DNA of 64,000 nucleotides. Source: Paraburkholderia madseniana. GTDB lineage: Bacteria > Pseudomonadota > Gammaproteobacteria > Burkholderiales > Burkholderiaceae. Numbering within the stretch: the stretch's first letter is position 1; the number at the start of each line of letters is the position of its first letter. Below are positions 50,281-60,307 of the stretch, one piece after another. Both the position numbers and the translations under genes were made by a program. The notes beneath the pieces were generated by a model. It was not told the origin of the DNA. It worked only from the letters and a program-made list of their open reading frames with translations, and did no database searches. The stretch lies in the NCBI RefSeq assembly GCF_009690905.1, contig NZ_VOSW01000039.1, positions 1 to 64,000 of the forward strand, written 5' to 3'.

Positions 50281-52197
50281 TCAGAAGGCGATGCCGAGGG
50301 TCAGGTACGGTCGCACGCTCCGGTTGCGGATCCCGTAGGCGACATCGACATTGACCGGACCGACCGGGCTGCGCCAGCGCGCGCCGACGCCGGCGCCGGG
50401 ATAAAAGACTTTCTCGCCCCAAGTGTCGGTAGCGGTGCCGACGTCGAAGAACGCGGCTGCGCCCCAGTCGTGATTGAACCAATGCTGGTACTCCGCCGAC
50501 GCGGTCACGAGATACTTGGTGGGCAGCACCGAGCCGTCGACGTTATTACCAATGCTCTGATAGCTGTAGCCACGGATCGAATTCGAGCCACCCGCGCGGA
50601 ACAGCAGCGAAGCCGGAATCCCGCTCGAACTGCCGCTCGTGAACACGCCGCCGAGTTCGGCACGGAACAGCACGAGGTCTTCCTTGCCGATCGGCAGGTA
50701 CTGCTGGCCGCGGGCGTAACCGCGGGCGAACGTCTGATCGGTCAGCACGCCTTTGACCGCAAAGCCCGCTTCGACGTGAATCAGGTTGCCCGAACGCGGG
50801 AACAGCGGATCGTCGGTATTGCGGCGGGTCCACGACCATGACGGCACCAGCGCGCGACTGGTAGTCGGCGCGGCCGAATTCTGATCGAGCCGATCCTGGT
50901 AATAGAGGATCGCGTAGTTGTAGTCGATGAACTGCGACGTACGGGCCCGCTGCACGCCGCCGCGGATACTGTAGATGCGCGTGTCGGACACGTCGGTCGT
51001 GGTGTAGGAAGCCAGCACGCTATTGGTCCACGCGCGCGGCCCCGGCGGCATTGCGAGCTGGATTTGCCCGTACTGCTGGATCTGGTCGATGCGGCCGTCG
51101 ACCGTGAACGGCCACGCTTTGCCGAATGTGTCGAGATACGAATACGAACCCTGGATCAGCGGGCCGTTGTCGGTCGAATAACCCACCCCGCCGCGGATAC
51201 TGTTGTACGGATATTCCGACACCTTCACGTGCATCGGCGTCTCGACCGGTTTGGCGGGATCGCTGTCCACGTCGATCGCCACGCTCGCGTAGTACGGGGT
51301 GTTCTGCAACTGCCGCTGCAATTCGGTAATGCGCTGCACGTCGTAAATATCGCCGGCTGAAATCGGATTCACGTTGTCGACGATCTGTTCCGGATAGCGC
51401 CGCGTGCCGGACACGTCGAGCTTGCCCATCGTGAAGGTCGGGCCGCTGTCATAGGTAACCGACAATTTCGCTTCGTGCGTACGCGGGTCGATCCGCGCCT
51501 CGGAGTGGTAGATCTTCGCGCCCAGGTAACGGCGCGACTGCAACGCCTTGAGCGACGCGTTTTTCGCGTCGTCCCAGTCGCCTTGCGAAAACGGGTCGCC
51601 CTCGTGTAGTGAAAACGCGAAGCGCGCGGCATTTTCCTGCGCCGGGTCTTCGGTCAGCACCGGGCCGCGAAACGACAGCGAAATCGACGTGATGAGGGTT
51701 TGCGGTCCGGGATCGACGCTCACGGTCACACGCTTCTGGTCGTCGACGGTGCGCACGTCGGTGCGCACGACCGGCGAGAAATAGCCCTGCGTGGCGGCCA
51801 GATCGCGCACCTGTTGCGGGGTGGCCGTAATCAGAAACTCAAACTGGTCGTCGCTGATGTCGGGACGCTTGGCGAAGCGCGCCACGTCCAGATGCGCTTC
51901 GAGCAGCTTGCGCAGCGAGCGCGGCGTGGCTTCGATATCGACCTTGTAGCTGGCTGGCGGGCGCCGCGCCGCGTGCGTGTCGACCGAGGCAAGCATGAGC
52001 ATGACGATGCCGAATGCCAGCCACGCGTGCAGCCAGCGCCGAATGGGCGTCAGAGGCCCTCGCTCGTCACCGGTTTTGCCGCGCCGCCTATGCGGCTTTT
52101 CGATCGCACACCCCGCCAAACGGGACCTCCGGCCGTGGTTGATGAATTCTGTCGCTCGGGCTCGCCGCGGCGGCCGAAGCTCGCTATTTGACCACAT
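50281..52197 (-). CDS. tamA: Autotransporter assembly protein TamA (Omp85 family)
   Basis: This outer-membrane protein of up to 638 residues has a signal-like core (RRWLHAWLAFGIVMLMLASVDTHAARR), three POTRA modules (about residues 80-310) and an Omp85 barrel. The barrel has the lid-lock motif as LFRAGGSNSIRGYSYQSIG and closes with VDVAYGIRNRSVRPYLTLGIAF. It partners TamB. The start is uncertain: ATG 52197 gives an Arg-rich tail of about 50 residues before the signal core, which is odd, and a non-ATG start nearer the signal core is possible. The 333-base region upstream to 52531 shows no gene. Confidence 0.93.
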   Translation of the reverse strand: MWSNSELRPPRRARATEFINHGRRSRLAGCAIEKPHRRRGKTGDERGPLTPIRRWLHAWLAFGIVMLMLASVDTHAARRPPASYKVDIEATPRSLRKLLEAHLDVARFAKRPDISDDQFEFLITATPQQVRDLAATQGYFSPVVRTDVRTVDDQKRVTVSVDPGPQTLITSISLSFRGPVLTEDPAQENAARFAFSLHEGDPFSQGDWDDAKNASLKALQSRRYLGAKIYHSEARIDPRTHEAKLSVTYDSGPTFTMGKLDVSGTRRYPEQIVDNVNPISAGDIYDVQRITELQRQLQNTPYYASVAIDVDSDPAKPVETPMHVKVSEYPYNSIRGGVGYSTDNGPLIQGSYSYLDTFGKAWPFTVDGRIDQIQQYGQIQLAMPPGPRAWTNSVLASYTTTDVSDTRIYSIRGGVQRARTSQFIDYNYAILYYQDRLDQNSAAPTTSRALVPSWSWTRRNTDDPLFPRSGNLIHVEAGFAVKGVLTDQTFARGYARGQQYLPIGKEDLVLFRAELGGVFTSGSSSGIPASLLFRAGGSNSIRGYSYQSIGNNVDGSVLPTKYLVTASAEYQHWFNHDWGAAAFFDVGTATDTWGEKVFYPGAGVGARWRSPVGPVNVDVAYGIRNRSVRPYLTLGIAF

Positions 52198-52531
52198 CGG
52201 TGAAGCCGCGCCATCTCTTAAAGGAGCGTTTGCAGCGTGAAGCGTGGCGAGCCTTTCGGCCGGTACGCCGCGCCCCATGCGGCACGGGTAATGATGTCCG
52301 CCCGGACGCACAGCGCGAATTCACACCGCCCCGCCAGCCACGCGCCCGCCTTTGACGCATCGCAGCAGCGCGGGTTCCAGGCGTTTTTGCAGGCGGGCCG
52401 CTCGCGCCGGCCATCGTTTTTCGACCACGCGCGGCGCATGCGGTAAAATTATGGAATAGGAGCGATGCCGCGCGGGTTCGCGCTTGTTCCCGCCAAGCAG
52501 CCGCCACTCCCCAAACCACGGACGTCTAGCC

Positions 52532-52717
52532 ATGTATCAATCGGACATCACGCAGTTCCTGAACCAGCTCAAGCAACAAAAACCGAATCTGGAAGCTGAG
52601 CAGCGCCGTGGCCGGTCGCTGCTGTGGGACAAACAGCCGATCGACCTCGAAGAACGCGCCGAGCAGACAGCCTCGCGCGTGGAGCAGACGCCTTACTCGT
52701 ACTATCAAAACTTCTAA
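52532..52717 (+). CDS. DUF3460 family small protein
   Basis: This 61-residue protein reads MYQSDITQFLNQLKQQKPNL and ends in QTPYSYYQNF. This is the betaproteobacterial DUF3460 family, nearly always found just before scpA. It is acidic-basic mixed and helical, with no signal. The start is ATG at 52532. Its stop is four bases before the scpA start, so the two are probably coupled. The function is unknown; a role connected with chromosome segregation is a guess from synteny. Confidence 0.93.
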   Translation: MYQSDITQFLNQLKQQKPNLEAEQRRGRSLLWDKQPIDLEERAEQTASRVEQTPYSYYQNF

Positions 52718-52721
52718 GCGC

Positions 52722-53594
52722 GTGAGTCACGCCGACGAGGCAAAGGGCGCCGCACAGGCGCCTGACGCCGCGCTTGCCGCGCCCGCCACCGATTCGACGC
52801 CGGACACTGTAGACGGCATCGCTTTCGCACGCCTGTACGGCGAGCCGCTCTTCAAGCTGCCGACGGATCTGTACATTCCGCCGGACGCGCTCGAAGTGTT
52901 CCTCGAAACGTTCGAAGGCCCGCTGGATCTGTTGCTCTACCTGATCCGCAAGCAGAACTTCAACGTGCTCGACATCCCGATGGCGGATGTCACGGTCCAA
53001 TACCTCGGCTACGTCGACCAGTTGCGCCAGACCAATCTCGAACTCGCGTCCGAGTATCTGCTGATGGCCGCGATGCTGATCGAGATCAAGTCGCGCATGC
53101 TGTTGCCGGTGAAGAAGGCCGATAGCGGCGACGAAGCCGAAGATCCGCGTGCCGAACTGGTGCGCCGCCTGCTCGAATACGAACAGATGAAGCTTGCCGC
53201 CCAGCGCATCGACCATCTGCCGCAGCTTGGCCGCGATTTCCTGCGCGCCGAGGTGTATATCGAGCAAAGCATCACGCCGCGTTTCCCGGATGTGGATAGC
53301 GAAGACCTGCGCGCCGCGTGGGCCGACGTGATCAAGCGCGCCAAGCTGGTTCAGCATCACAAGATTTCGCGCGAGGAGTTGTCGGTGCGCGAGCATATGA
53401 GCACGATCCTGCGGCGACTGCAGAACGCGCGCTTCATGGAGTTCTCGGACCTGTTCGACACGAGCAAAGGCGTGCCGGTGGTCGTGGTGAACTTCATCGC
53501 GATGCTCGAGTTGTGCCGTGAGTCGCTCATCGAAATCACGCAGGCCGAGCCGTTCGCACCGATCTATGTGCGCCTCGCCTATCTGCCGGCCTGA
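52722..53594 (+). CDS. scpA: Segregation and condensation protein ScpA
   Basis: This 290-residue kleisin subunit of the SMC-ScpAB condensin bridges the SMC heads. The N-terminal helical domain carries FEGPLDLLLYLIRKQNFNVLDIPMADVTVQYLGYV and YLLMAAMLIEIKSRMLLP, the family hallmark. The C-terminal winged helix contains FMEFSDLFDTSKGVPVVVVNFIAMLELCRESLIEITQAEPFAPIYVRL. The start is GTG at 52722, coupled to DUF3460. No scpB or smc lies in the window. Confidence 0.95.
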   Translation: MSHADEAKGAAQAPDAALAAPATDSTPDTVDGIAFARLYGEPLFKLPTDLYIPPDALEVFLETFEGPLDLLLYLIRKQNFNVLDIPMADVTVQYLGYVDQLRQTNLELASEYLLMAAMLIEIKSRMLLPVKKADSGDEAEDPRAELVRRLLEYEQMKLAAQRIDHLPQLGRDFLRAEVYIEQSITPRFPDVDSEDLRAAWADVIKRAKLVQHHKISREELSVREHMSTILRRLQNARFMEFSDLFDTSKGVPVVVVNFIAMLELCRESLIEITQAEPFAPIYVRLAYLPA

Positions 53595-53731
53595 TGCCGC
53601 AAAACGAGGCCTGCATGCGCCAGCGCTGCCGCACACGCCTCGTTTCGGTGCACCCCGGGAACAAATCCACTACAATCCCGCGCTCCGAACCTGTCATTAC
53701 CAGTGAGGCCGCGGGCCACGCGAAAACCTGA

Positions 53732-54616
<885 letters not shown>

Positions 54617-54666
54617 AGCCGTCTTAGTTTGCGCAAACGCGCATAAGAAGCCACAAGGGATTGGTC

Positions 54667-55053
54667 ATGCAACGCAACATGCTGAAGTCGAAAATCCATC
54701 GCGTCGCGGTCACGCACTGCGAACTGCACTACGAAGGTTCGTGCGCGATTGACGAGGACTTGCTGGAAGCCGCGAACATCGTCGAAAACGAACGGATCGA
54801 CATCTGGAATATCAACAACGGCGAGCGTTTCTCGACGTACGCGATCAAGGGCGAACGCGGCAGCGGCATGATTTCGCTGAACGGTTCGGCCGCGCGGCGC
54901 GCGCAACTGGGCGATCTGGTGATCATCGCGGCGTTCGCCGTGGTCGACGAAGCGGAGCTGAAGGCAGGCTGGAAACCGGATCTGGTATTTGTCGACGACA
55001 ACAACAAGATCAAGGGCAGCCGCGATCACGTGCCGACCCAGAACTGGACCTGA
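54667..55053 (+). CDS. panD: Aspartate 1-decarboxylase proenzyme
   Basis: This 128-residue pyruvoyl enzyme makes beta-alanine from aspartate. It self-cleaves between G24 and S25 in YEGSCAID to generate the pyruvoyl group. The rest of the chain ([56 protein letters not shown]) matches the family closely. ATG at 54667 with AAGGGA upstream is chosen over a TTG two codons before. Confidence 0.98.
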   Translation: MQRNMLKSKIHRVAVTHCELHYEGSCAIDEDLLEAANIVENERIDIWNINNGERFSTYAIKGERGSGMISLNGSAARRAQLGDLVIIAAFAVVDEAELKAGWKPDLVFVDDNNKIKGSRDHVPTQNWT

Positions 55054-55127
55054 GCGGGATGTGAACCGGCCTTTCACCGCGCGGCACGGTTCCATGTAGC
55101 GGGCGGCCTCGCCGCCTGCTATTCACT

Positions 55128-55766
55128 TCAAGCCTTCTTACCGGCGCCGTTGGTCCATTGGATGATCGGCTGCCACTGCTCCAGATCCTTCTCCACGCGG
55201 CTTTTCGCGACGTCCCACAAGGTCAGGCCGTGCGCCGCCAGTTGCACGTAATTCTGCGTGTCGCGCAGGTAACCCAGCACCGGCAGCTTCAACCCCTCGA
55301 CAAAGCGATGCAATTGCTCCGCTGAACGCGTGCGCGCGTCGACGCGCATGCCCACCACACCGATCTCGATTGCGCCTTTCCTGACCGCCTTCTCCTTCGC
55401 CAGCCGCTCGAGAAAATCCTGGGTGGCGAGAATATCGAACATGGAGGGCTGCAGCGGCACGATCACCTTGTCGGCCAGGTCCAGCGCAATATTCAGGCGA
55501 TTGCCGTGCAACCCGGCCGGCGTGTCGATGACCGCGTGTTCCAGACCTCTGGGCGGTTTGGCGGGGTTTTCCAGGTCGACCTCCCAGGTCTCGATGGCCG
55601 GCAACGCAGGCGGCCGCAGCGACAGCCACGCGTGCGAAGACTGCTGTCTGTCCATGTCCGCCAGCGCGATCCATTCCCCTTGCGAGGCGAAATAGCCGGC
55701 CAGATTGGTGGACAGCGTGCTTTTGCCCACGCCGCCCTTCGGATTCGCCACCACGATTACCGTCAT
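55128..55766 (-). CDS. ParA-family ATPase without a ParB partner
   Basis: This 212-residue Walker-type ATPase has the deviant Walker A NPKGGVGKSTLSTNLAGYF (about residues 8-26), Walker B AVIDTPAGLHGNRLN, and the ADMDRQQSSHAWL segment found in small MinD/ParA proteins. It lacks the N-terminal HTH of plasmid ParA, and no parB, parS or cargo gene adjoins it. Solitary ParAs of this size in betaproteobacteria may position large complexes or poles, but the cargo is unknown. The start is ATG at 55766 with GGGAGA upstream. It is convergent with panD. Confidence 0.92.
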   Translation of the reverse strand: MTVIVVANPKGGVGKSTLSTNLAGYFASQGEWIALADMDRQQSSHAWLSLRPPALPAIETWEVDLENPAKPPRGLEHAVIDTPAGLHGNRLNIALDLADKVIVPLQPSMFDILATQDFLERLAKEKAVRKGAIEIGVVGMRVDARTRSAEQLHRFVEGLKLPVLGYLRDTQNYVQLAAHGLTLWDVAKSRVEKDLEQWQPIIQWTNGAGKKA

Positions 55767-55976
55767 GAATTCTCCCGGAAAGAAGGCTGGGCGCCGCCAG
55801 CCGGTTTACCGCGCAGTTTGCTCTGACTTGCGCAGATGTGCCCTGATCCGTACCGGTTTCAGGTTCACCCGCCGATCCAGCCGTTGATAATATCGACAAA
55901 TTCACCGGGGCCGAAGCCCCCAAACGGCTATTGACCGCCTTACATCGCTGTTTTTTCCATCGAGGACCCGAATCTC

Positions 55977-56396
55977 ATGAGCAAACTTCGTCCGGAATAC
56001 TCCATCGAGCGCCTGCACGAACGTCAGAAGGGCAAGCTGCCCGGCTTGCTGGGCGTGCATGTTCTGGCGCTGGAGGAAGGCACTCTGACCGCGGAATTGA
56101 CCGTGCGCGAGGAGTTGCTGGCGCCGAACGGCTTTTTGCATGCCGCCACGGTGATCGGCCTCGCCGATACCGCCTGCGGCTATGCATGCCTCGCCCACCT
56201 GCCCGAGACGGCGCGCAATTTCACGACCATCGAGCTGAAAAGCAATTTTCTCGGCACGACGACGGAAGGCACGATCCGCGCGGTTGCCAAGGCGGTCCAT
56301 CTGGGTCGCAGCACGCAGGTGTGGGACGCCACCGTCACCGATCCGAACGGCAAGACGATGGCGCTGTTTCGCTGCACGCAGATCGTGTTGTATTGA
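55977..56396 (+). CDS. PaaI-type hotdog thioesterase
   Basis: This 139-residue protein has the hotdog fold pattern of the PaaI/YdiI family: LTVREELLAPNGFLHAATVIGLADTACGYAC holds the N-G-FLHAA active element, and NFTTIELKSNFLGTTTEGTIRAVAKAVHLGRSTQVWDATV forms the sheet. Family members hydrolyse acyl-CoA esters; the substrate is unknown. The start is ATG at 55977. It lies in core-like GC-rich DNA just left of the AT-rich insertion. Confidence 0.92.
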   Translation: MSKLRPEYSIERLHERQKGKLPGLLGVHVLALEEGTLTAELTVREELLAPNGFLHAATVIGLADTACGYACLAHLPETARNFTTIELKSNFLGTTTEGTIRAVAKAVHLGRSTQVWDATVTDPNGKTMALFRCTQIVLY

Positions 56397-56744
56397 TTGA
56401 CTGGCGCGGGGGGTGCGGCGCAGGCCGGAAATGCCGGGAACACCTGAAACACTTTTAGCTCAGCGCAATAGAAAAGCGCGCGACCACACGCTACCGATAC
56501 CACCAAGGTATTGGTTTTTGAGCTAATTAACGCTGAGACCCGCGTCCCAAAGGAAATTGCTGGTCTTTTTCTTGCCGGAGAGGTTTTTTTTTGCTGCCTT
56601 ATGACGAAGCAAGTTATTCGATTGTGCGTCATTATGGCGACGCAACGCGCACTATTAGCTTCGCTATACTGAAGCATAGAGTTGATAATTGCTTCACTAT
56701 AGGTTATCATTTTTTCCGTTTTTGATAGCCTATAGGCCAGCAAA
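56397..56744. other. AT-rich junction upstream of the mobile mystery pair
   Basis: The sequence changes abruptly after about 56450 to AT-rich DNA unlike its neighbours, including a 9-T run at about 56584-56592. No gene is seen. The last 90 bases hold the operator elements. The change in composition suggests that this is the left end of an inserted module. Confidence 0.6.
56658..56735. promoter_or_regulatory. Inverted-repeat operator of the mmpA-mmpB module
   Basis: CTATAGGTTATCA (56697-56709) and TGATAGCCTATAG (56723-56735) are reverse complements with one mismatch, spaced by 13 bases, ending 10 bases before the mmpA ATG. Upstream, GCTTCGCTATACTGAAGC (56658-56675) is a second imperfect dyad. 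Its half GCTTCRCTATA recurs at 56691. The Xre protein encoded next is the obvious candidate to bind these and repress its own operon; this is inference. Confidence 0.7.
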
Positions 56745-57206
56745 ATGGATTCCAGAATGAGGCAGCTCCGGCTTGAACAGGTCCAGGCGTCGATCGCCGC
56801 GTACTCGGATTTGACCAACCGTCGGCCCCCGCCGCGTGGATGGCTGAAGGCCATCCGAGAGTCGCTAGGGCTCACCGAGCGACAACAGGCCGACAGGTTA
56901 GGCATTACCGGTTCGACCCTGCACAAGTCGGAGTCGGCCGAAGCTGAGGAGCGAATCACGCTTGGACAACTGCGCAAGTTGGCTGACGGGCTGGACTGCG
57001 AGCTGGTCTATGCTCTGGTGCCCAGAAAGCCACTGACTCAAGTGGTCGAAGACCAGGCGCGCTCAATCGCCCTGCAGGAAGTGAGTGGAGTTGCGCACAC
57101 CATGAGTCTGGAAGACCAACGTCCGGCAACCGACCGACTTCGCAAACAGGTTGAGCAGAGAACGGCAGAACTGCTCCGGGGCCGCTGGTCCGATCTATGG
57201 CGATAG
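56745..57206 (+). CDS. Mobile mystery protein A, Xre-type HTH
   Basis: This 153-residue protein matches the family called mobile mystery protein A. It has an N-terminal lead (about residues 1-33), an Xre HTH at about 34-92 (LKAIRESLGLTERQQADRLGITGSTLHKSE, then ITLGQLRKLADGLDCELVYALVP), and a charged helical C-terminus ending RWSDLWR. It always precedes mobile mystery protein B. It probably acts as repressor and perhaps antitoxin for the Fic partner. No (S/T)xxxE(G/N) Fic-inhibition motif is evident. The start is ATG at 56745 without a strong ribosome site. It overlaps the next gene by 10 bases. Confidence 0.9.
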   Translation: MDSRMRQLRLEQVQASIAAYSDLTNRRPPPRGWLKAIRESLGLTERQQADRLGITGSTLHKSESAEAEERITLGQLRKLADGLDCELVYALVPRKPLTQVVEDQARSIALQEVSGVAHTMSLEDQRPATDRLRKQVEQRTAELLRGRWSDLWR

Positions 57207-57793
57207 ATTTAGACGAACAGGACGGCCAAACACCGCTTGACCCTGACGAGCTTGCAGGGCTAATACCAACGCACCTGACCACCAAGGGTGAGCTGAATGA
57301 CTGGGAGCAGGAGAACATCCTGCAAGCCGTGCAATGGGCTCGCCGTCAACGCAAGGTCAATGTCCTCAGTGAAGAGTTCTGTCGCAACCTTCACAAGAAA
57401 ATGTTCGACCAGACCTGGTCGTGGGCAGGCACGTTCCGCAAGTCCGACAAGAACATCGGATGTGACTGGACGCAGGTCAGCGTCAAACTGAGAAATCTTT
57501 TCGATAACACGCGGTGGTGGGTCGACAACGGCACATTCCCGCCCGATGAGATTGCCGCACGATTTCACCGCGAGCTGGTATGGATTCATCCCTTTCCAAA
57601 CGGTAATGGTCGACACACACGAATGATGGCTGATGCACTCTTACGCAGCATGAAACAAGAGCCGTTCTCGTGGGGCGGCGGCGGGACATTGGTTAAAGCG
57701 GATAACGCCCGGTCGGATTACTTAACCGCCTTGCGTGCAGCGGATAAAGGTGACTACGGTTTGCTCTTAGTCTTCGTGCGAAGTACCGCTTAG
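57197..57793 (+). CDS. Mobile mystery protein B, Fic/DOC family enzyme
   Basis: This 198-residue Fic protein has the full catalytic motif HPFPNGNGRHTR at residues 131-142, with the His base and the phosphate-binding GNGR. That fits nucleotidyl transfer (AMPylation) rather than the DOC-type kinase variant. The N-terminal part (about 1-60) contains LTTKGELNDWEQENI, and the flap region has DWTQVSVKLRNLFD. The protein family, mobile mystery protein B, occurs with A in variable genomic sites; its target is unknown. Coupled translation with mmpA through ATGGCGATAG suggests a toxin-antitoxin-like pair. Confidence 0.92.
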   Translation: MAIDLDEQDGQTPLDPDELAGLIPTHLTTKGELNDWEQENILQAVQWARRQRKVNVLSEEFCRNLHKKMFDQTWSWAGTFRKSDKNIGCDWTQVSVKLRNLFDNTRWWVDNGTFPPDEIAARFHRELVWIHPFPNGNGRHTRMMADALLRSMKQEPFSWGGGGTLVKADNARSDYLTALRAADKGDYGLLLVFVRSTA

Positions 57794-58119
57794 CCATCGC
57801 ACGGACAAGAAGGACGTCAAGCCATTTGCGACAGGCCAAAGAGCTTTGAGCTGTTGCGCGTGCAGCCCTGTACGACCGTTCTTTCGTCGACGCCGCGCAG
57901 CTCCGCAATCGCAAGCGCAGCAGCGCTCGACACCGCTTGGCCAAGGCTCCTATGGACTTTCAATGTCCGTAAAAAAGCGAGCCCCCGAAGAGGCTCGCAG
58001 TAATCACCAGACCTGCCCGTTTACCGGCACCTTTGTGGTACGTAGGGCCACACGGCGCGTGCTTTTTTGTTGCCGGCGCGGCGAAGCGCCGGCGCGATTT
58101 CGTGCCTGATTGAAACGTA
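57794..58119. other. Gap between the mobile mystery pair and doxX
   Basis: This stretch contains the doxX-side terminator at 57971-57998 and nothing else I can support. It is the probable right end of the inserted module; no matching end repeats to 56.4 kb were found by eye. Confidence 0.5.
57971..57998 (-). terminator. Rho-independent terminator, minus strand, beyond doxX
   Basis: On the minus strand GCGAGCC and GGCTCGC pair around an eight-base loop, followed by six Ts. It lies 120 bases beyond the doxX stop. Confidence 0.85.
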
Positions 58120-58536
58120 TCAGGCAGCCACTGCGCGCGGCGCCTTCGCACCGCTCAGCGCCAGCGCGCCGGCGCCAAGCAGCGACTGCACAGCCAAAGT
58201 CACCGCCCAGAAAGCCGGATATTCCCAGCCGCCGTGCGGCGACGCGAACCCCCAGCCGTTATGCAGATGCTGCGACGTTGCGCCGAGCATGAACGGCAGC
58301 AGCACCAGCGCGACCCAACGGACCTGCACGCCGAGCAGCAGCGCAATACCGCCGATCAATTCGACGAACGCCGTCACATAGCCGAGCCAGCCCGGCAAGC
58401 CGAGCGAAACGAAAAACTGCGCCGTTCCCGGCAGCGTGAAAACAAAGATCTTCTGCAAGCTGTGCGCGAGATAGAGAACGCCCAAGGCCAGACGAAGGAT
58501 CAAGGCGGCCAGATCGGCGGAGCGGTTCGAATTCAT
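58120..58536 (-). CDS. DoxX-family membrane protein
   Basis: This 138-residue inner-membrane protein has four predicted helices and the DoxX pattern: LILRLALGVLYLAHSLQKIF, FVSLGLPGWLGYVTAFVELIGGIALLLGVQVRWVAL and a final helix near PAFWAVTLAVQSLLGAGALAL. DoxX-like proteins have been linked to thiosulfate or quinone redox chemistry and stress, but most have no proven role. The start is ATG at 58536 with AAGGA upstream. Confidence 0.93.
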   Translation of the reverse strand: MNSNRSADLAALILRLALGVLYLAHSLQKIFVFTLPGTAQFFVSLGLPGWLGYVTAFVELIGGIALLLGVQVRWVALVLLPFMLGATSQHLHNGWGFASPHGGWEYPAFWAVTLAVQSLLGAGALALSGAKAPRAVAA

Positions 58537-58679
58537 GACGAGTCCTTTACGAGAGGGAGACGACCCGTATCGGGCGTCGACGTCAAGACTGTATTCGAAC
58601 CAAGTGAGGTGAAAAACTGCTCATTAGGCTTTGATTATTTCCCACTGGGATTTAATCGCCACCATCCAGCCAACCTCGC

Positions 58680-60194
58680 TCAACCAATCACAGCAAAAAG
58701 CTTCGAAAGATCGAGGTGCTCGGCGAGCGTGTCGGCCAGACGATCCAGCGAGGCCTCACGCAACGCAGGGTAGTCGATTTTCTCGGCGTCGCTCAGTCCC
58801 GCCCACGCCAGCAGTGCGGCGCACGCGGCCGGCGTGTCGAACAGCCCGTGCACGTAGGTCGCGAGGATTTGGCCATCGGCCGAGATCGCGCCGTCGGGAT
58901 GCGCGTTTGGCGTTTCGCCCAATTGCAGCGCGGGCGAGCTGAGCGCCGGGCCCCGCGTCTCGCCCATGTGAATCTCGTAGCCGGCCACCTCGGGCGCCCC
59001 CGGCAACGCGAGACGCCCTGTCACGTTCTTGAGCGTTTTTTCGCGCGTCAGCACCGTCGAGTAATCGAGCCAGCCGAGGCCCGCGCTCGTTCCAGGCGCG
59101 CCTTCCACGCCGTGCGGGTCGGCCACATCACGTCCGAGCATCTGCATGCCGCCGCAAATTCCGATGACGCGGCCGCCGTAGCGTAGATGCCGTTGCAGCA
59201 CCGCGTCCCAGCCTTGCGCACGCAAAAAGGCCAGATCGCCCGGCACATTCTTCGAGCCCGGCAGGATGATCAGATCGGCCGGCGGGGGCGGCGTGCCGCT
59301 TCGCACGTAATGAAAATCGACCTGCGGATGCGCGCGCAGCGCGTCGAAATCAGTGTGATTGCTGATGTGCGGCAATACCGGCACGACTACCCGCAACATC
59401 CGGCTCGTATCGCCGCTGTGCGCCGCGCGCAGCTCGGGCGGCAGCATGTCTTCGGCGTCGAGCGTCAGACCGTGCAGATACGGCACCACGCCAAGCACCG
59501 GTTTGCCGGTCTTCGCTTCGAGCCAGTCGAGCCCGGGCTTGAGCAAACTGACGTCACCGCGAAAGCGATTGATGATGAAGCCGCGCACGCGCGCCTGCTC
59601 GCTGTCCGACAGACACGCGAGCGTACCGGTCAGATGCGCGAACACCCCACCCCGGTCGATGTCGGCCACCAGCACGACCGGACAGTCGACCGCTTCAGCA
59701 AAACCCATGTTGGCGATATCGCGGTCGCGCAGATTGACCTCGGCGGGACTGCCCGCGCCTTCGACAAAAATCGTGTCGTACGCCGCTTGCAGACGCGCAT
59801 ACGATTCCAGCACCGCCTCGACGGCGACCGGCTTGTAGTCGTGATACGCGCGTGCATCGAGATTCATGCGCGCCTTGCCGTGGATGATCACTTGCGCGCC
59901 ACGGTCGCTCGTCGGCTTGAGCAACACCGGGTTCAGATCGGTGTGAGCAGCAATGCCGGCCGCCACCGCCTGCAAGGCCTGCGCGCGGCCGATCTCGCCG
60001 CCATCCACCGTCACCGCGCTATTGAGCGCCATGTTCTGCGGCTTGAACGGCGCGACCCGCACGCCGGCTCGGCGCGCCAGCCGGCACAGGCCCGCGACGA
60101 GCGTGCTTTTGCCGGCATCGGACGTGGTGCCCTGAATCATCAGCGTGCCGCGCGGCACAGGTACGACGTCATGCGGGTTCGAAATGGCGGTCAC
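58680..60194 (-). CDS. cobQ: Cobyric acid synthase
   Basis: This 504-residue enzyme amidates four side chains of adenosylcobyrinic acid a,c-diamide with glutamine and ATP. The N-terminal dethiobiotin synthetase-like domain has [19 protein letters not shown] (P-loop, about residues 18-36) and [13 protein letters not shown]. The C-terminal class I glutaminase domain has the nucleophile Cys in [11 protein letters not shown] and the His in ATYVHGLFD. The GTG at 60194 ([11 protein letters not shown]) is chosen because homologues begin shortly before [17 protein letters not shown]. It is divergent from the cobU-cbiB-cobD-btuF run. Confidence 0.97.
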   Translation of the reverse strand: MTAISNPHDVVPVPRGTLMIQGTTSDAGKSTLVAGLCRLARRAGVRVAPFKPQNMALNSAVTVDGGEIGRAQALQAVAAGIAAHTDLNPVLLKPTSDRGAQVIIHGKARMNLDARAYHDYKPVAVEAVLESYARLQAAYDTIFVEGAGSPAEVNLRDRDIANMGFAEAVDCPVVLVADIDRGGVFAHLTGTLACLSDSEQARVRGFIINRFRGDVSLLKPGLDWLEAKTGKPVLGVVPYLHGLTLDAEDMLPPELRAAHSGDTSRMLRVVVPVLPHISNHTDFDALRAHPQVDFHYVRSGTPPPPADLIILPGSKNVPGDLAFLRAQGWDAVLQRHLRYGGRVIGICGGMQMLGRDVADPHGVEGAPGTSAGLGWLDYSTVLTREKTLKNVTGRLALPGAPEVAGYEIHMGETRGPALSSPALQLGETPNAHPDGAISADGQILATYVHGLFDTPAACAALLAWAGLSDAEKIDYPALREASLDRLADTLAEHLDLSKLFAVIG

Positions 60195-60307
60195 GGAATA
60201 TCGGCTTGGGCGGTGAATAGACAATGAATGCGGACAATGAATGCGGGCGATGAACGCGGCATTATCCCATCGTGCCGGCACGCGCTGCACGCCGGTACAA
60301 TCACGCG

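Noticed and set aside
55098-55120. Terminator between panD and parA
   Set aside because: AGCGGGCGGC/GCCGCCTGCT is a dyad but has mismatches and no T-run on either side, so it is not listed as a terminator.
57794-58119. End repeats of the mobile mystery insertion
   Set aside because: No convincing direct or inverted repeat matching the 56.4 kb side was found by eye.
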